Below, in pieces: positions 26,746 to 35,507 of a DNA stretch of 64,000 nt. A program made the position numbers and the translations under genes. The stretch's first letter is position 1; each line of letters begins with the position of its first letter. The DNA is from JACNKJ01 sp964344565 (GTDB lineage: Bacteria > Krumholzibacteriota > Krumholzibacteriia > JACNKJ01): NCBI GenBank assembly GCA_964344565.1, contig CAYFNT010000014.1, positions 27,506-91,505 on the forward strand, written 5' to 3'. The notes under the pieces were generated by a model. That model had not been told where the DNA came from, made no database searches, and was given only the letters and a program-made list of their open reading frames with translations.

Positions 26746-28986
26746 TCAACGGAGCAGCACGAACTTGCTGCTTCGCCGCTGGCCGTTTCCTGTGACCGTA
26801 GCGAAGTAGACTCCGCTTCCAGCTCGCCGGCCATGCTCGTCGAGACCGTCCCAGATCAAGGGCAGTTCGCCGTCGCCGCCTTCACCGACGAAAAGTCGCC
26901 GAACCCGGCGCCCCGCAACGTCGACGATGTCCACTCGAATGTGCGTTCTTCCCGCCAGGGAGAGGCGCAATGTGGCCGGTGCCACGAGGGGATTGGCGTG
27001 GGACCAGAGTGCGAGAAGTTCGGCCGGAGCGTGGTCCGGATAGTCGCCGGCGCTTGAGACGGTACTCTCCACGTCCGTGGGATCGCTGTCGGCGTCGTAG
27101 CCGGGCTCCACCAGGTCATAGGGCTGGTTGGCCGAGCCGAACGCGCCACGTCCGCTGCCCAGGTCGAGTCCGTCGACCATGCCGAGAGGGTCATCGAATC
27201 CCGCGAGTAGGGTGCCGTAGGCCGCATCGAAGAATTGCAGCTGGGGGACGGTCTCGTCGCTCTCGTCGGTGGCCAGCACCAGGACCGGTTGCACGGCAGT
27301 CTGGGGCACGAGCTCGAAACGGATGCGTGCCTGGTCGCCATCGGCCGTGGACTCAGGCAACCAGATCCAGCCGAGGCCAGGCAGCCAATTCTCGACGATC
27401 ATGGGATCGAGGTCGCGGCGGAAAGCCCCGATGACGAGGCCCAGGGGATCGTTGATCTCCTCCAGGCTCGCCCCGCCCGCCAAACCGTCGCCGGGAAAGG
27501 ACAGGACGTCGGTCTTGCCGGATTCGTTCGCATTCTCCACGGGAACATGTAGGATCCTGTCGATGGGGCCGGAGTACTGGGCGATGACCGGATCGACCGA
27601 GCGAGGAAATCCCCGGGCCTGTCCGTCCTCGTCGATGCCGATCTCGTCCACGAGCACGCCGCTGCCGTCGAAGGCGAGCAGGCGTCCGATGCCGAAGGCG
27701 TCCTCAACCGGCAGTAGCACGCGGTCATCGAACCAGGGCAGGGGATCCACACCGACTTCGTAGCCCTCGATGCTCAGTCCCGCATTGACGTCTTCGACTT
27801 GGGCGAAGACCTCGCCGCTGGTCATGTCCACGTAGAGCAGGTCGGCGTCGGTTCCGAGGGGATTCTCGGTGGGCACCAGAAGTCGGTGGGGATGACTTCC
27901 CCCGCCGTTGCATACGGGCAGGAGATCCACGCCCTTCTCGAAACCGTCAAATGAGAATCCGCCCGCCGCTCCGTCGTTGCTCAGCACCCAGAGGCTGTTG
28001 CCATCTTCGTCGAGGTAGTAGATGTCCCCTTCACCCTCGTCGCTTTCCACGGGCACGAGCATGGAATTCGTGCCGCCACCGCCGCAGCCGAATTCGAAGA
28101 GTCGAAGATCCACGTCCCATTCGTAGCCGGGAAAGTCGGTGGGGCGAGTCGTGTCGGCGTTGATTTCCCGCACGCTTCGCTCGATGAGGAAGAGCGGCGG
28201 CGAAGGCACATTGGGATCGAAATCGACCAGAAGCAGGTCGGCCCCCACGGGCGAGGCCACGGGCAGGGCCAGTCGCGTGCAGCAGTTCGGAATCTCGAAT
28301 GCCAGGGGATCCACGCCGGGGGCCAGGCCGGTGAGCCAGTCCACCTGGATGTTCGTGTCGCCTAGCAGACGACCGTCCGTGGAAAGAAGCGTGCAGGATC
28401 CGACGCCCACGTCGCCGAAATTGGGTCGGGCGTCGGCGTCGACGGCAAGAATCCCACGGACGTCGCCGCCGGGGCTTTCCAGGGGGAAGAAGGCGATGGC
28501 GGGTCCCGCGTAGAAGTCGTGGATGCCGTCCACGTCGGGCATGAAGCCCAGGTCGTCCAGTTCGATCAGCTCGCTGTAGCCGACCAGTCCCGCGGCATCG
28601 ACCAGCAGAACGAGCAATCCGGAGTTAAGGCCGTCCGGCGATTCCACGGGCGCGAGAACCGTGCTGCCCGGGCCCAGGTCTGGCACGATGAGAGGATCGA
28701 CGCCCCGCTCCAGGCCCGGGATGTCGTAGCTGAAGGTTACTCCCAGCGGCGCGCCGCTCGAGGCGTCGAGATCCATGATGCGGATTCTCGCCATCGAGCC
28801 GTCGATCGCCTGTTCGGGGATGACCATGAACTCACGCGACGGCGCGACCACGGGATCCACGTCTTCCCGCCAGCCCAGCACCTCTTCGAATATCGTGGCC
28901 GAAACGTCGAGGGGGATGAACGCAAGAACCGCGATCATCAACAGGGAGAATGCTGTTCGCGGCGAATGGGACGGCAGGGGATGCAT
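26746..28986 (-). CDS. large secreted protein with sorting tail, repeat region unknown
   Basis: About 746 residues from the ATG preceded by AGGAGG, with a signal peptide (FSLLMIAVLAFIPLDVSA). The body is made of similar units of about 55-70 residues. Each pairs a phrase like GVDPL / GVDLLPV / SVDPVIAQ with LLVPVESPxGxxxxLLxVD (for example STVLAPVESPDGLNSGLLVL, RLALPVASPVGADLLLVDF, RLLVPTENPLGTDADLLYVD). This regular pattern fits a beta-propeller. The tail has the usual WDGLDEHGRRAGSGVYFA end, but the entry motif is degenerate (NPLVAPATLRLS). No catalytic residues recognised. Confidence 0.7.
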   Translation of the reverse strand: MHPLPSHSPRTAFSLLMIAVLAFIPLDVSATIFEEVLGWREDVDPVVAPSREFMVIPEQAIDGSMARIRIMDLDASSGAPLGVTFSYDIPGLERGVDPLIVPDLGPGSTVLAPVESPDGLNSGLLVLLVDAAGLVGYSELIELDDLGFMPDVDGIHDFYAGPAIAFFPLESPGGDVRGILAVDADARPNFGDVGVGSCTLLSTDGRLLGDTNIQVDWLTGLAPGVDPLAFEIPNCCTRLALPVASPVGADLLLVDFDPNVPSPPLFLIERSVREINADTTRPTDFPGYEWDVDLRLFEFGCGGGGTNSMLVPVESDEGEGDIYYLDEDGNSLWVLSNDGAAGGFSFDGFEKGVDLLPVCNGGGSHPHRLLVPTENPLGTDADLLYVDMTSGEVFAQVEDVNAGLSIEGYEVGVDPLPWFDDRVLLPVEDAFGIGRLLAFDGSGVLVDEIGIDEDGQARGFPRSVDPVIAQYSGPIDRILHVPVENANESGKTDVLSFPGDGLAGGASLEEINDPLGLVIGAFRRDLDPMIVENWLPGLGWIWLPESTADGDQARIRFELVPQTAVQPVLVLATDESDETVPQLQFFDAAYGTLLAGFDDPLGMVDGLDLGSGRGAFGSANQPYDLVEPGYDADSDPTDVESTVSSAGDYPDHAPAELLALWSHANPLVAPATLRLSLAGRTHIRVDIVDVAGRRVRRLFVGEGGDGELPLIWDGLDEHGRRAGSGVYFATVTGNGQRRSSKFVLLR

Positions 28987-29130
28987 GGGAGGCCTCCTGT
29001 TGTAGGGCCCCGCCTCCTTCAAGCGGGGCATATACAGGATAACCTCAACTATGCGGAACGAACAGGCAGTGATGTCGGACATATCTCACAAACGGTAATA
29101 TAGATTACGTATTCCGAGCCGGTTTGTGCG

Positions 29131-31698
29131 TTAGTGCAGCTTCACCACCCTGGCGGTGCCCATGCCTGTGGGCGTCTCCAGGCGCAGGAAGTACACGCCG
29201 GCCGAGAGCTCGGGCAGATCCAGACGGCTCTCGTGGCGCCCTTCCGCGCGATCACCCTCCAGCACCTTCGTCACCAGGCGTCCCTTCACGTCGTAGAGAC
29301 CGAGGCTCACCGATTCCCTCGCGTTCAGGCTGAAGCTCACCCGCGATCCGCTCTGCAGGGGATTGGGCGCGACGCTGAGGCCGATGAGTCGCGGACCGAG
29401 GGCGTCGACGATGTCGGTGCCCGTGGGATCGTAGAGCACGCGTTCATGGACGCCGTTGCCGTGGGTCGCCGCGCGGAGCAGCCTGCCGTTGGCGTAGACC
29501 TTCAGGTCGTTGATCATGGTGGTGGGCATGCCGTTCATGAAGGGGTGCCAGCTTCCACCGCCGTCCGGCGAGATGTAGCAGCCCAGATCGGTTCCCACGT
29601 ACACGATGTCGGGATAGTCCGGGTCCAGCGTCACCGCCGAGGTGGGCAGGTCGGGCAGGGAGCTGCTGATGTCGGTCCAGCTGTCGCCGCCGTCCACGCT
29701 CTTGAAAACGTGTCCCGTTCCGAAGCCCATGAACACCGAATAGACGATGTCCGGATCCGTGGGATGCACGGTGAGGTCGGAGGGATAGCGGTCCGGCAGA
29801 ATTCCCGTGACGTCGGTGAAGGAATCGCCGCCATTGCGCGTGCGGAAGACGCGGGCCCGGGAGTTGATGGGCGCCACGCCCACGTAGACCACGTCCGCGT
29901 CGCTGGGCGCAGCGGCCATGGAGAGGGCCGGGTTGTTGTTGTCCAGGTCAGCGCCGCCGTTCATGGTGGACCAGCTCGTGCCCTCGTTGGTGCTCCGGTA
30001 GAACTTGTCCCGTCCCGCGTAGAGCGTGGTGGGACTGGAAGGCGCGAGTACATAGGGCGCCACGAAGGCCGTGGGATTGCTCGACCCCGGAGGCGAGACG
30101 CCGCTCCAGCTGCTGCCGCCGTTGCGGGAGCGCTGGATGTTCAGATACTGCCATGATCCGTACATGGTCTCGTCGATGGCCGTGCTGATGGCGCACCAGC
30201 AGCCGTCTCCGCCGATGACCCGGCGCCAGGCGACGCCGCCGTCGTAGATGGCGGTGAGGTTGTCCTGCATGCCGCCGATGGCGCGGTTCGGCCTCGAAGT
30301 CGAATTGGCGAAGCCGTTGTAGAACTGGGTGGTCACGTAGCCGCCGATGAGGCTCTGGAAATTGCTGCCGCCGTCGGTGGTCTTGAAGACGCCTCCGTCG
30401 GAGGCGAAGAAGACGGTCTCCGGATCCGTAGGATGCCAGACCGCGAAATGATGGTCCGCATGGGCGTAGTTCGGGCCGCCGATGGGGCCCTCGGGCGGGG
30501 GCGTGCCGTAGTAGATCTCGGTCCACTGGGATCGCTGCGAGAGGCTGGTGCCGCCGTTGTTGGACTCCCAGATCTCGATGCCGCCCACGAAGAGATCCTG
30601 GGGATCGTGGGGGCTGAGCAGGACGTAGTGGGAGTACCATCCCTGGTAGGAGGCGTAGTTTGTGCTGGACAGGCGCGTCCAGCTGTCGCCGCCGTCCTGG
30701 CTGCGGTAGAGGCCGTGGCCCTGATCGTCGTTGGCGATGCTGGCGTAGATCGTGTTGGGATTGCCCGGCGCGATGGCCAGCTGCACCTTGCCGTCCCACC
30801 AGCTGGGCAGGCCGCTCGAGAGGCGCGTCCAGTTCGCGCCGCCGTCCTCGCTGCGGTAGATGCCGAAGCCCTCCGAGGCGAAGTTGCCGCAGGCGGCGAA
30901 GAGACGCTGCGGCATGAGCGGATGCAGGCGGATGTCCGTGCCCATGATCACGTCGAGCACCTGGGTCCAGCTGCCTCCCGCGTCCTCGGTCTCGTAGACG
31001 CCCTCGGTGGTGGCGGCGTAGAGATGACCCGGCGTCGTGGGATCGGCGGCGAGCATCCAGACTCCGCGGTTCTCGGCATAGCTCCAGTCGAGGCTCTTGG
31101 TCCAGCTGGCGCCGCCGTCCTCGGTCTTGAGGATGCCCATGCCGTAGCTTCCCCGGGTCACGCGAATGACCTCGCCGCCGGTGGCCGAGTCGTAGCTGTA
31201 GGCCTCGCCGGTGCCGATGTACATGATGTCCGGATCGAAGGGATCGAAGACGATGCTGCTCACGCCCAGGATGGGAAAGCCGGTGTCCACGTAGTCCCAG
31301 GCCGCGGCGCCGACTCCGCCGGTGTCGCTTCGCCAGAGGCCGCCGCTGGCCGCGCCGGCGTAGATGATGTCGGTGTCGTCGGGATGCAGGGCCAGGCAGA
31401 GGGTTCGGCCACCGATGTTGTGGGGACCGAGAACGGTCCAGGGCTCGGTGGCGTCGTCGTAGGCGCTGCTGCGCTGTCGCATGAGCCGGGTCTGTTCCCA
31501 GGCCTCGGAGAAACCGCCGGTGGGGAGAACGGAGTTGGGATAGGCACGCTGGTCCGACCAGAGCTGCAGGGCCCGCATGGCGCCGCTGAGCTTCGCCTTG
31601 CGAGGCGCGGGTTCCTCGGCGGGCATGGACAGCAGGGCGACGGCGAGCAACACGAGCAGCAGGGCGGGAAAGGCGGCATTCCTCAGATGGCTTTTCAT
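29131..31698 (-). CDS. secreted BNR/sortilin-like beta-propeller protein with sorting tail
   Basis: 855 residues from the ATG with AAGGAC upstream; signal peptide residues about 4-24. Most of the protein consists of BNR/Asp-box-type blades: repeated SxDGGxxW sequences such as SEDGGANWTRLSSGL, SQDGGDSWTRLSST, SVDGGDSWTDISSSL and SPDGGGSWHPF. Each is preceded by a VYVGT- or IYAGA-like strand. The pattern is that of VPS10/sortilin-like or xyloglucanase-like propellers and is common in FCB surface proteins. Glycosidase activity cannot be assumed because no sialidase Arg triad is evident. The tail begins VAPNPLQSGSRVSFS and ends SAGVYFLRLETPTG. It is probably a surface glycan- or protein-binding protein. 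Confidence 0.82.
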   Translation of the reverse strand: MKSHLRNAAFPALLLVLLAVALLSMPAEEPAPRKAKLSGAMRALQLWSDQRAYPNSVLPTGGFSEAWEQTRLMRQRSSAYDDATEPWTVLGPHNIGGRTLCLALHPDDTDIIYAGAASGGLWRSDTGGVGAAAWDYVDTGFPILGVSSIVFDPFDPDIMYIGTGEAYSYDSATGGEVIRVTRGSYGMGILKTEDGGASWTKSLDWSYAENRGVWMLAADPTTPGHLYAATTEGVYETEDAGGSWTQVLDVIMGTDIRLHPLMPQRLFAACGNFASEGFGIYRSEDGGANWTRLSSGLPSWWDGKVQLAIAPGNPNTIYASIANDDQGHGLYRSQDGGDSWTRLSSTNYASYQGWYSHYVLLSPHDPQDLFVGGIEIWESNNGGTSLSQRSQWTEIYYGTPPPEGPIGGPNYAHADHHFAVWHPTDPETVFFASDGGVFKTTDGGSNFQSLIGGYVTTQFYNGFANSTSRPNRAIGGMQDNLTAIYDGGVAWRRVIGGDGCWCAISTAIDETMYGSWQYLNIQRSRNGGSSWSGVSPPGSSNPTAFVAPYVLAPSSPTTLYAGRDKFYRSTNEGTSWSTMNGGADLDNNNPALSMAAAPSDADVVYVGVAPINSRARVFRTRNGGDSFTDVTGILPDRYPSDLTVHPTDPDIVYSVFMGFGTGHVFKSVDGGDSWTDISSSLPDLPTSAVTLDPDYPDIVYVGTDLGCYISPDGGGSWHPFMNGMPTTMINDLKVYANGRLLRAATHGNGVHERVLYDPTGTDIVDALGPRLIGLSVAPNPLQSGSRVSFSLNARESVSLGLYDVKGRLVTKVLEGDRAEGRHESRLDLPELSAGVYFLRLETPTGMGTARVVKLH

Positions 31699-31820
31699 GT
31701 GGGCGTCCTTTGAAGGCGGGGCGTGAGCCGGATTCATCCCCTCAATTCTAGCACATCCGGAGTTTTCGGAAGAAGCTCGAGCTGACTTGTGGCATAGTGC
31801 CCGCGCAGCGAGGAGGCTCC

Positions 31821-32762
31821 ATGAAACGCCCCCGTCTCGAAGACATCCGCGCCGCCGCGGAGCGCATCGCGCCCTATGCTCATCGCACGCCGGTTCTCGC
31901 TTGCGGAACCCTCGACCGCATGAGCGGCGCCGAGCTTCATTTCAAGTGCGAGAATTTTCAGAAGGTGGGGGCCTTCAAGTTCAGGGGAGCCTGCAACGCG
32001 GTGTTCTCCCTGAGCGATGAGGAGGCCTTCCGCGGCGTGGCCACCCATTCATCGGGCAACCACGCCCAGGCCCTGGCCCTGGCCGCCCGGATGCGCGGAG
32101 TGCCGGCCTACATCGTCATGCCCCGGACGGCGCCGGCCGTGAAGCGCGAAGCGGTAGAGGATTACGGCGGCGAGATCATCCCCTGCGAACCCACCCTGCA
32201 GGCTCGTGAGGCGGGTCTCGCGGAGGTGGTGGAGGGCACCGGCGCACACTTCGTGCATCCCTATGACGACTATCGCATCATCTCGGGACAGGGAACCGCG
32301 GCCCTCGAGCTCATCGAAGAGGCCGGCGCCCTCGACATCCTGATCACCCCGGTGGGCGGGGGCGGGCTGCTGAGCGGCACCCTCCTGGCCGCCTCCGAGC
32401 TTCTGCCCGAAGCCCGGGTCTACGCCGGCGAGCCCCTGGGGGCGGACGACGCCTATCGCTCCCTGGAGGCCGGCCGCATCATCCCCTCGGTGGACCCCGA
32501 CACCGTCGCCGACGGCCTACTGACTTCCTTGGGGGAGCGGAACTTCCCCATCATCCGGGAGCTCGTCGAAGGCATCCTCAGGGTGGACGATGCCGCGATA
32601 ATCAGGGCCCAGAGCCTGATTTGGGAGCGCATGAAGATCGTGGTGGAGCCGTCGGGCGCGGTGCCCCTGGCCGCCGTCCTGGAGCACCCCGACATCTTCC
32701 GCGGAGGCCGCGTGGGGCTCATCCTATCGGGTGGAAACGCGGCCTTTCCCGGGCATACCTGA
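31821..32762 (+). CDS. PLP-dependent threonine/serine dehydratase or serine racemase-like enzyme
   Basis: 313 residues, fold type II PLP enzyme. Lys53 in GAFKFRGA should form the Schiff base; SSGNHAQ is the substrate/cofactor loop and VGGGGLLSG binds the PLP phosphate. No C-terminal ACT regulatory domain is present. The length fits catabolic threonine dehydratase (TdcB type) or serine racemase rather than biosynthetic IlvA, and these cannot be separated by eye. Start chosen for GAGGAGG eight bases upstream. No amino-acid operon surrounds it; divergent from the BNR protein gene. Confidence 0.88.
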   Translation: MKRPRLEDIRAAAERIAPYAHRTPVLACGTLDRMSGAELHFKCENFQKVGAFKFRGACNAVFSLSDEEAFRGVATHSSGNHAQALALAARMRGVPAYIVMPRTAPAVKREAVEDYGGEIIPCEPTLQAREAGLAEVVEGTGAHFVHPYDDYRIISGQGTAALELIEEAGALDILITPVGGGGLLSGTLLAASELLPEARVYAGEPLGADDAYRSLEAGRIIPSVDPDTVADGLLTSLGERNFPIIRELVEGILRVDDAAIIRAQSLIWERMKIVVEPSGAVPLAAVLEHPDIFRGGRVGLILSGGNAAFPGHT

Positions 32763-32880
32763 TTTCAGGATTTCTTTGTTGCATTTCTTGTGACTTTTTT
32801 TACAATGTAGTAAACGTATGTTTACTGCCGCGGGGGCCGGATGGTGCCCGCGTCTCGCCCACGTCACAAGGAAGGAAATC

Positions 32881-34803
32881 ATGCGCCGGAGTGGATGCCC
32901 TTGGGCGATCTGGATCGCCCTCCTGCTGCTGGTCGCCGCGCCCGCGGCCTGGGCCCAGGATTGGACCACCGAAGATTGCATCGACTGCCACGCCGAACCC
33001 GATGAGGACATGCCCGTGGTCGGCCTGGAGCACCTCGCCCAGAGCGTGCATGTGGATCTGGACTGCATGGACTGCCACTTGGACATCGAGGACCTGCCCC
33101 ACGAGGAGCAGTTGCCGCCGGTGAACTGCGGCGAGTGTCACGACGACGTCAGCGAGCAGTACCTGCGTCACGGATTCGGCCGCGTGGGAGTCGATCCCGA
33201 CATCCCCAGTTGCGTGGACTGTCACGATACCCACGACATCCGTCTGGTGGCCGACAAGGCTTCGAAGGTCAATCCGCTGAACCTGCCGGAGACCTGCGGC
33301 AGCTGCCACGAGGACGACACCTTCACCACGGATCACCAGATCCGTTTCAAGCATCCGGTGAGGGTCTACACGAACAGTGTCCACGGAAAGGCGGCCCTGG
33401 GCGGCATCTATTCGGCGGCCACCTGCAACGACTGCCACTCCACCGACGGCAGTTCCCACAAGATCCTTCCTCCCGGCGACGTCAACTCGCCCATCAATCA
33501 CTTCAACATCTCGGCCACCTGCGGCAAGTGCCACAAGTACATCGAGCAGGACTACCGGGAGGGCATCCACGGCATCCTCACCGAGCGCGGCCAGGTGGAG
33601 TCGCCCATCTGCACCACATGCCACGGCGAGCACAACATCCTGCTCACCGACGATCCGCGTTCGCCGGTAAGCGCCAGCCGTCTGGCGGAGGCGACCTGTT
33701 CGCCCTGTCACGAGTCGGCCTACCTCAACGAGAAGTACGAACTGCCCACCGGGCGACTGCTGTCGTTCCGGGATTCGTATCACGGGCTCAAGAGCAAGGC
33801 GGGCGACCAGACCGTGGCCAACTGCGCCTCCTGCCACGGCGCCCATCGAATCCTGTCGTCCCAGGACGAGACCTCGACGATTCATCCGGCGAATCTGCAG
33901 CGCACCTGCGGCGACTGCCATCCGGAAATCTCCTCGGAGATCGCGCAGACGCCCATCCACGAGGATACGACCGGTCTTCACACGGGCGTGGCCGGCATCG
34001 TGCGGGTCGTATACCTCTGGCTGATCTTCATCATCATCGGCGGCATGGCCCTGCACTGGCTCATCGATCTTCGCAAGCAGGTCAAGGCCGTGATGAAGAA
34101 GAAGGACGTGCGCCGCATGGAGGGCGACGAGGTCGTCCAGCACTTCATCCTGGCCCTGTCCTTCACGGTTCTAGTGGTCAGCGGATTCTCCCTGCGATTC
34201 TACGACGTGTGGTGGTCCGAGATGCTCTTCGGCTGGGAGGGCGGATACGCATTCCGCGGGGATCTCCATCGCATCGCCGGCGTGATCATGCTCATGGCCT
34301 CGGTCTGGCACGTGATCTTCCTGAGCACGGAGCGCGGCAAGCAGTTCCTCAAGGACATGTGGCCCAGGATGGAAGACGCCAAGCAGGCCTTCCAGATGAT
34401 GGGATACAACATGGGTCTCACAAAGACCCATCCCCAATTCGGCCGCTTCTCCTATGTGGAGAAGGCCGAGTACTGGGCCCTGGTCTGGGGAACGGTGGTC
34501 ATGGGAGTGACCGGCTTCATGCTCTGGTTCGACAATCTCTTCGTCAGCTGGCTTCCCAAGGGCTTCCTGGACGTGGCCCTCGTCATCCACTACTACGAAG
34601 CCTGGCTGGCATTCCTGGCCATCCTCATCTGGCACATGTACTCGACGGTGTTCAGCCCGACGGTCTACCCGATGAATCCTTCCTGGCTCACGGGATACAT
34701 GCCCAAGGAGCAGTTCGAGGCCGAGCATCCCCTGGCCATGCCCAAGGGCTCCGGCGGCGGCGAGGTCGGGGAGGCCGAGGTGGACGACGAGGCCGAGAAG
34801 TAA
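32881..34803 (+). CDS. undecaheme cytochrome c fused to b-type cytochrome membrane domain
   Basis: 640 residues. A signal peptide (residues 1-26) is followed by eleven CxxCH heme-c motifs, the first at Cys33 (CIDCH), then CMDCH, CGECH, CVDCH, CGSCH, CNDCH, CGKCH, CTTCH, CSPCH, CASCH and CGDCH, all periplasmic. From about residue 375 there are five membrane segments with His residues placed as in cytochrome b561/FdnI-type diheme subunits (GGMALHWL, DLHRIAGVIM, SVWHVIF, VIHYYEAWLA, LIWHMYST). The architecture is like Geobacter CbcL: menaquinol oxidation in the membrane delivering electrons to periplasmic hemes. It stands alone, without a reductase partner, so the terminal acceptor is unknown. 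The start follows AAGGAAGG. Confidence 0.88.
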   Translation: MRRSGCPWAIWIALLLLVAAPAAWAQDWTTEDCIDCHAEPDEDMPVVGLEHLAQSVHVDLDCMDCHLDIEDLPHEEQLPPVNCGECHDDVSEQYLRHGFGRVGVDPDIPSCVDCHDTHDIRLVADKASKVNPLNLPETCGSCHEDDTFTTDHQIRFKHPVRVYTNSVHGKAALGGIYSAATCNDCHSTDGSSHKILPPGDVNSPINHFNISATCGKCHKYIEQDYREGIHGILTERGQVESPICTTCHGEHNILLTDDPRSPVSASRLAEATCSPCHESAYLNEKYELPTGRLLSFRDSYHGLKSKAGDQTVANCASCHGAHRILSSQDETSTIHPANLQRTCGDCHPEISSEIAQTPIHEDTTGLHTGVAGIVRVVYLWLIFIIIGGMALHWLIDLRKQVKAVMKKKDVRRMEGDEVVQHFILALSFTVLVVSGFSLRFYDVWWSEMLFGWEGGYAFRGDLHRIAGVIMLMASVWHVIFLSTERGKQFLKDMWPRMEDAKQAFQMMGYNMGLTKTHPQFGRFSYVEKAEYWALVWGTVVMGVTGFMLWFDNLFVSWLPKGFLDVALVIHYYEAWLAFLAILIWHMYSTVFSPTVYPMNPSWLTGYMPKEQFEAEHPLAMPKGSGGGEVGEAEVDDEAEK

Positions 34804-34823
34804 GCTTCGCGGATTGCCGAGAG

Positions 34824-34851
34824 AAGCCCCCGCCCAATGGCGGGGGCTTTT
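34824..34851. terminator. bidirectional terminator between convergent genes
   Basis: AGCCCCCGCC / GGCGGGGGCT stem with loop CAAT, followed by TTTTCCTT on the plus strand. It separates the cytochrome gene from the DUF302 gene. Confidence 0.8.
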
Positions 34852-34853
34852 CC

Positions 34854-35333
34854 TTAGTCGGAGAGCACCGACGAGAAGATGATTTCGTTCTCGGCCGCGG
34901 CTTCGGCCATGACCTCCGTGACCAGTCCTCCGAAGAACTTGCTCACGAGTCCGCTGTTCATTCGAGCCACCGTCACGGTGCCGTCGCTTTTCTGATAGAC
35001 GGCCGCGCGGCAGGGCATCATGGGCGTCACGATTCGGGCATCGTCGTCGGCCAGGATCCTCGCCGCATGATGGGGCTGGCAGAGCTCGATGATGGCCACC
35101 GGCGCGACTTCGTAGCCGTCTCCCGCCACCGACTTGTCGAGGCGGTAGGTCTTGGGAACCTTCCAGCCGCTGTCCTTGGCGGCCTGCTCGATGGCGGCGA
35201 CGGTGGCGTCGAAGTCCATCCGACTTTCGTTCTGCAGAATCATCAGCGACGGCGCGGCGAGCCCGATCATCACGCCGTTCACGACGAGTCCCAGCACGAA
35301 TCCGATGACGATTCCTATCACGATCTTCTTCAT
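34854..35333 (-). CDS. DUF302-domain membrane-anchored protein
   Basis: About 159 residues. An N-terminal membrane anchor (KIVIGIVIGFVLGLVVNGVMIGLAA) is followed by a DUF302 domain with its characteristic pattern: FDATVAAIEQAAKDSGWKV, VAIIELCQPHHAARIL, and MPCRAAVYQKSDGTVTVARMN. The Cys-containing ELCQPHHA segment and the MPCR motif are conserved in the family and may bind a ligand or metal. Function is not established. The start may be this ATG or the GTG one codon earlier. It is convergent with the heme cytochrome, a neighbourhood in which DUF302 proteins are often seen. Confidence 0.82.
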   Translation of the reverse strand: MKKIVIGIVIGFVLGLVVNGVMIGLAAPSLMILQNESRMDFDATVAAIEQAAKDSGWKVPKTYRLDKSVAGDGYEVAPVAIIELCQPHHAARILADDDARIVTPMMPCRAAVYQKSDGTVTVARMNSGLVSKFFGGLVTEVMAEAAAENEIIFSSVLSD

Positions 35334-35428
35334 CACGATTTCCCTTCGATGGCTTGCGATGGACCGGCGGACTGGTTCCGCCCGCCACAGGATAGGTCAT
35401 CGACGGAAATCGTCCAGGGGAAAACCGT

Positions 35429-35442
35429 GCTAACCGGTTAGC
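35429..35442. promoter_or_regulatory. 14-bp perfect palindrome, candidate operator
   Basis: GCTAACCGGTTAGC is self-complementary over 14 bases. It lies about 95 bases upstream of the DUF302 start, between that gene and the terminator of the PNGase F gene. A dimeric repressor site would fit, but no regulator gene is adjacent. Confidence 0.4.
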
Positions 35443-35455
35443 AATGTTGACGTTA

Positions 35456-35482
35456 CAAAAAAGCCGGGGGCAGGGCCCCGGC
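35456..35482 (-). terminator. rho-independent terminator of the PNGase F-like gene
   Basis: GCCGGGG / CCCCGGC stem with loop GCAGGG. On the minus strand it is followed by a run of Ts. Confidence 0.82.
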
Positions 35483-35507
35483 TTCGGCAAGACCTTCTCG
35501 GATCGCC

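Noticed and set aside
26746..31698. BNR and propeller proteins as sialidases
   Set aside because: Asp-box-like blades are present but no arginine triad or other sialidase active-site residues can be identified.
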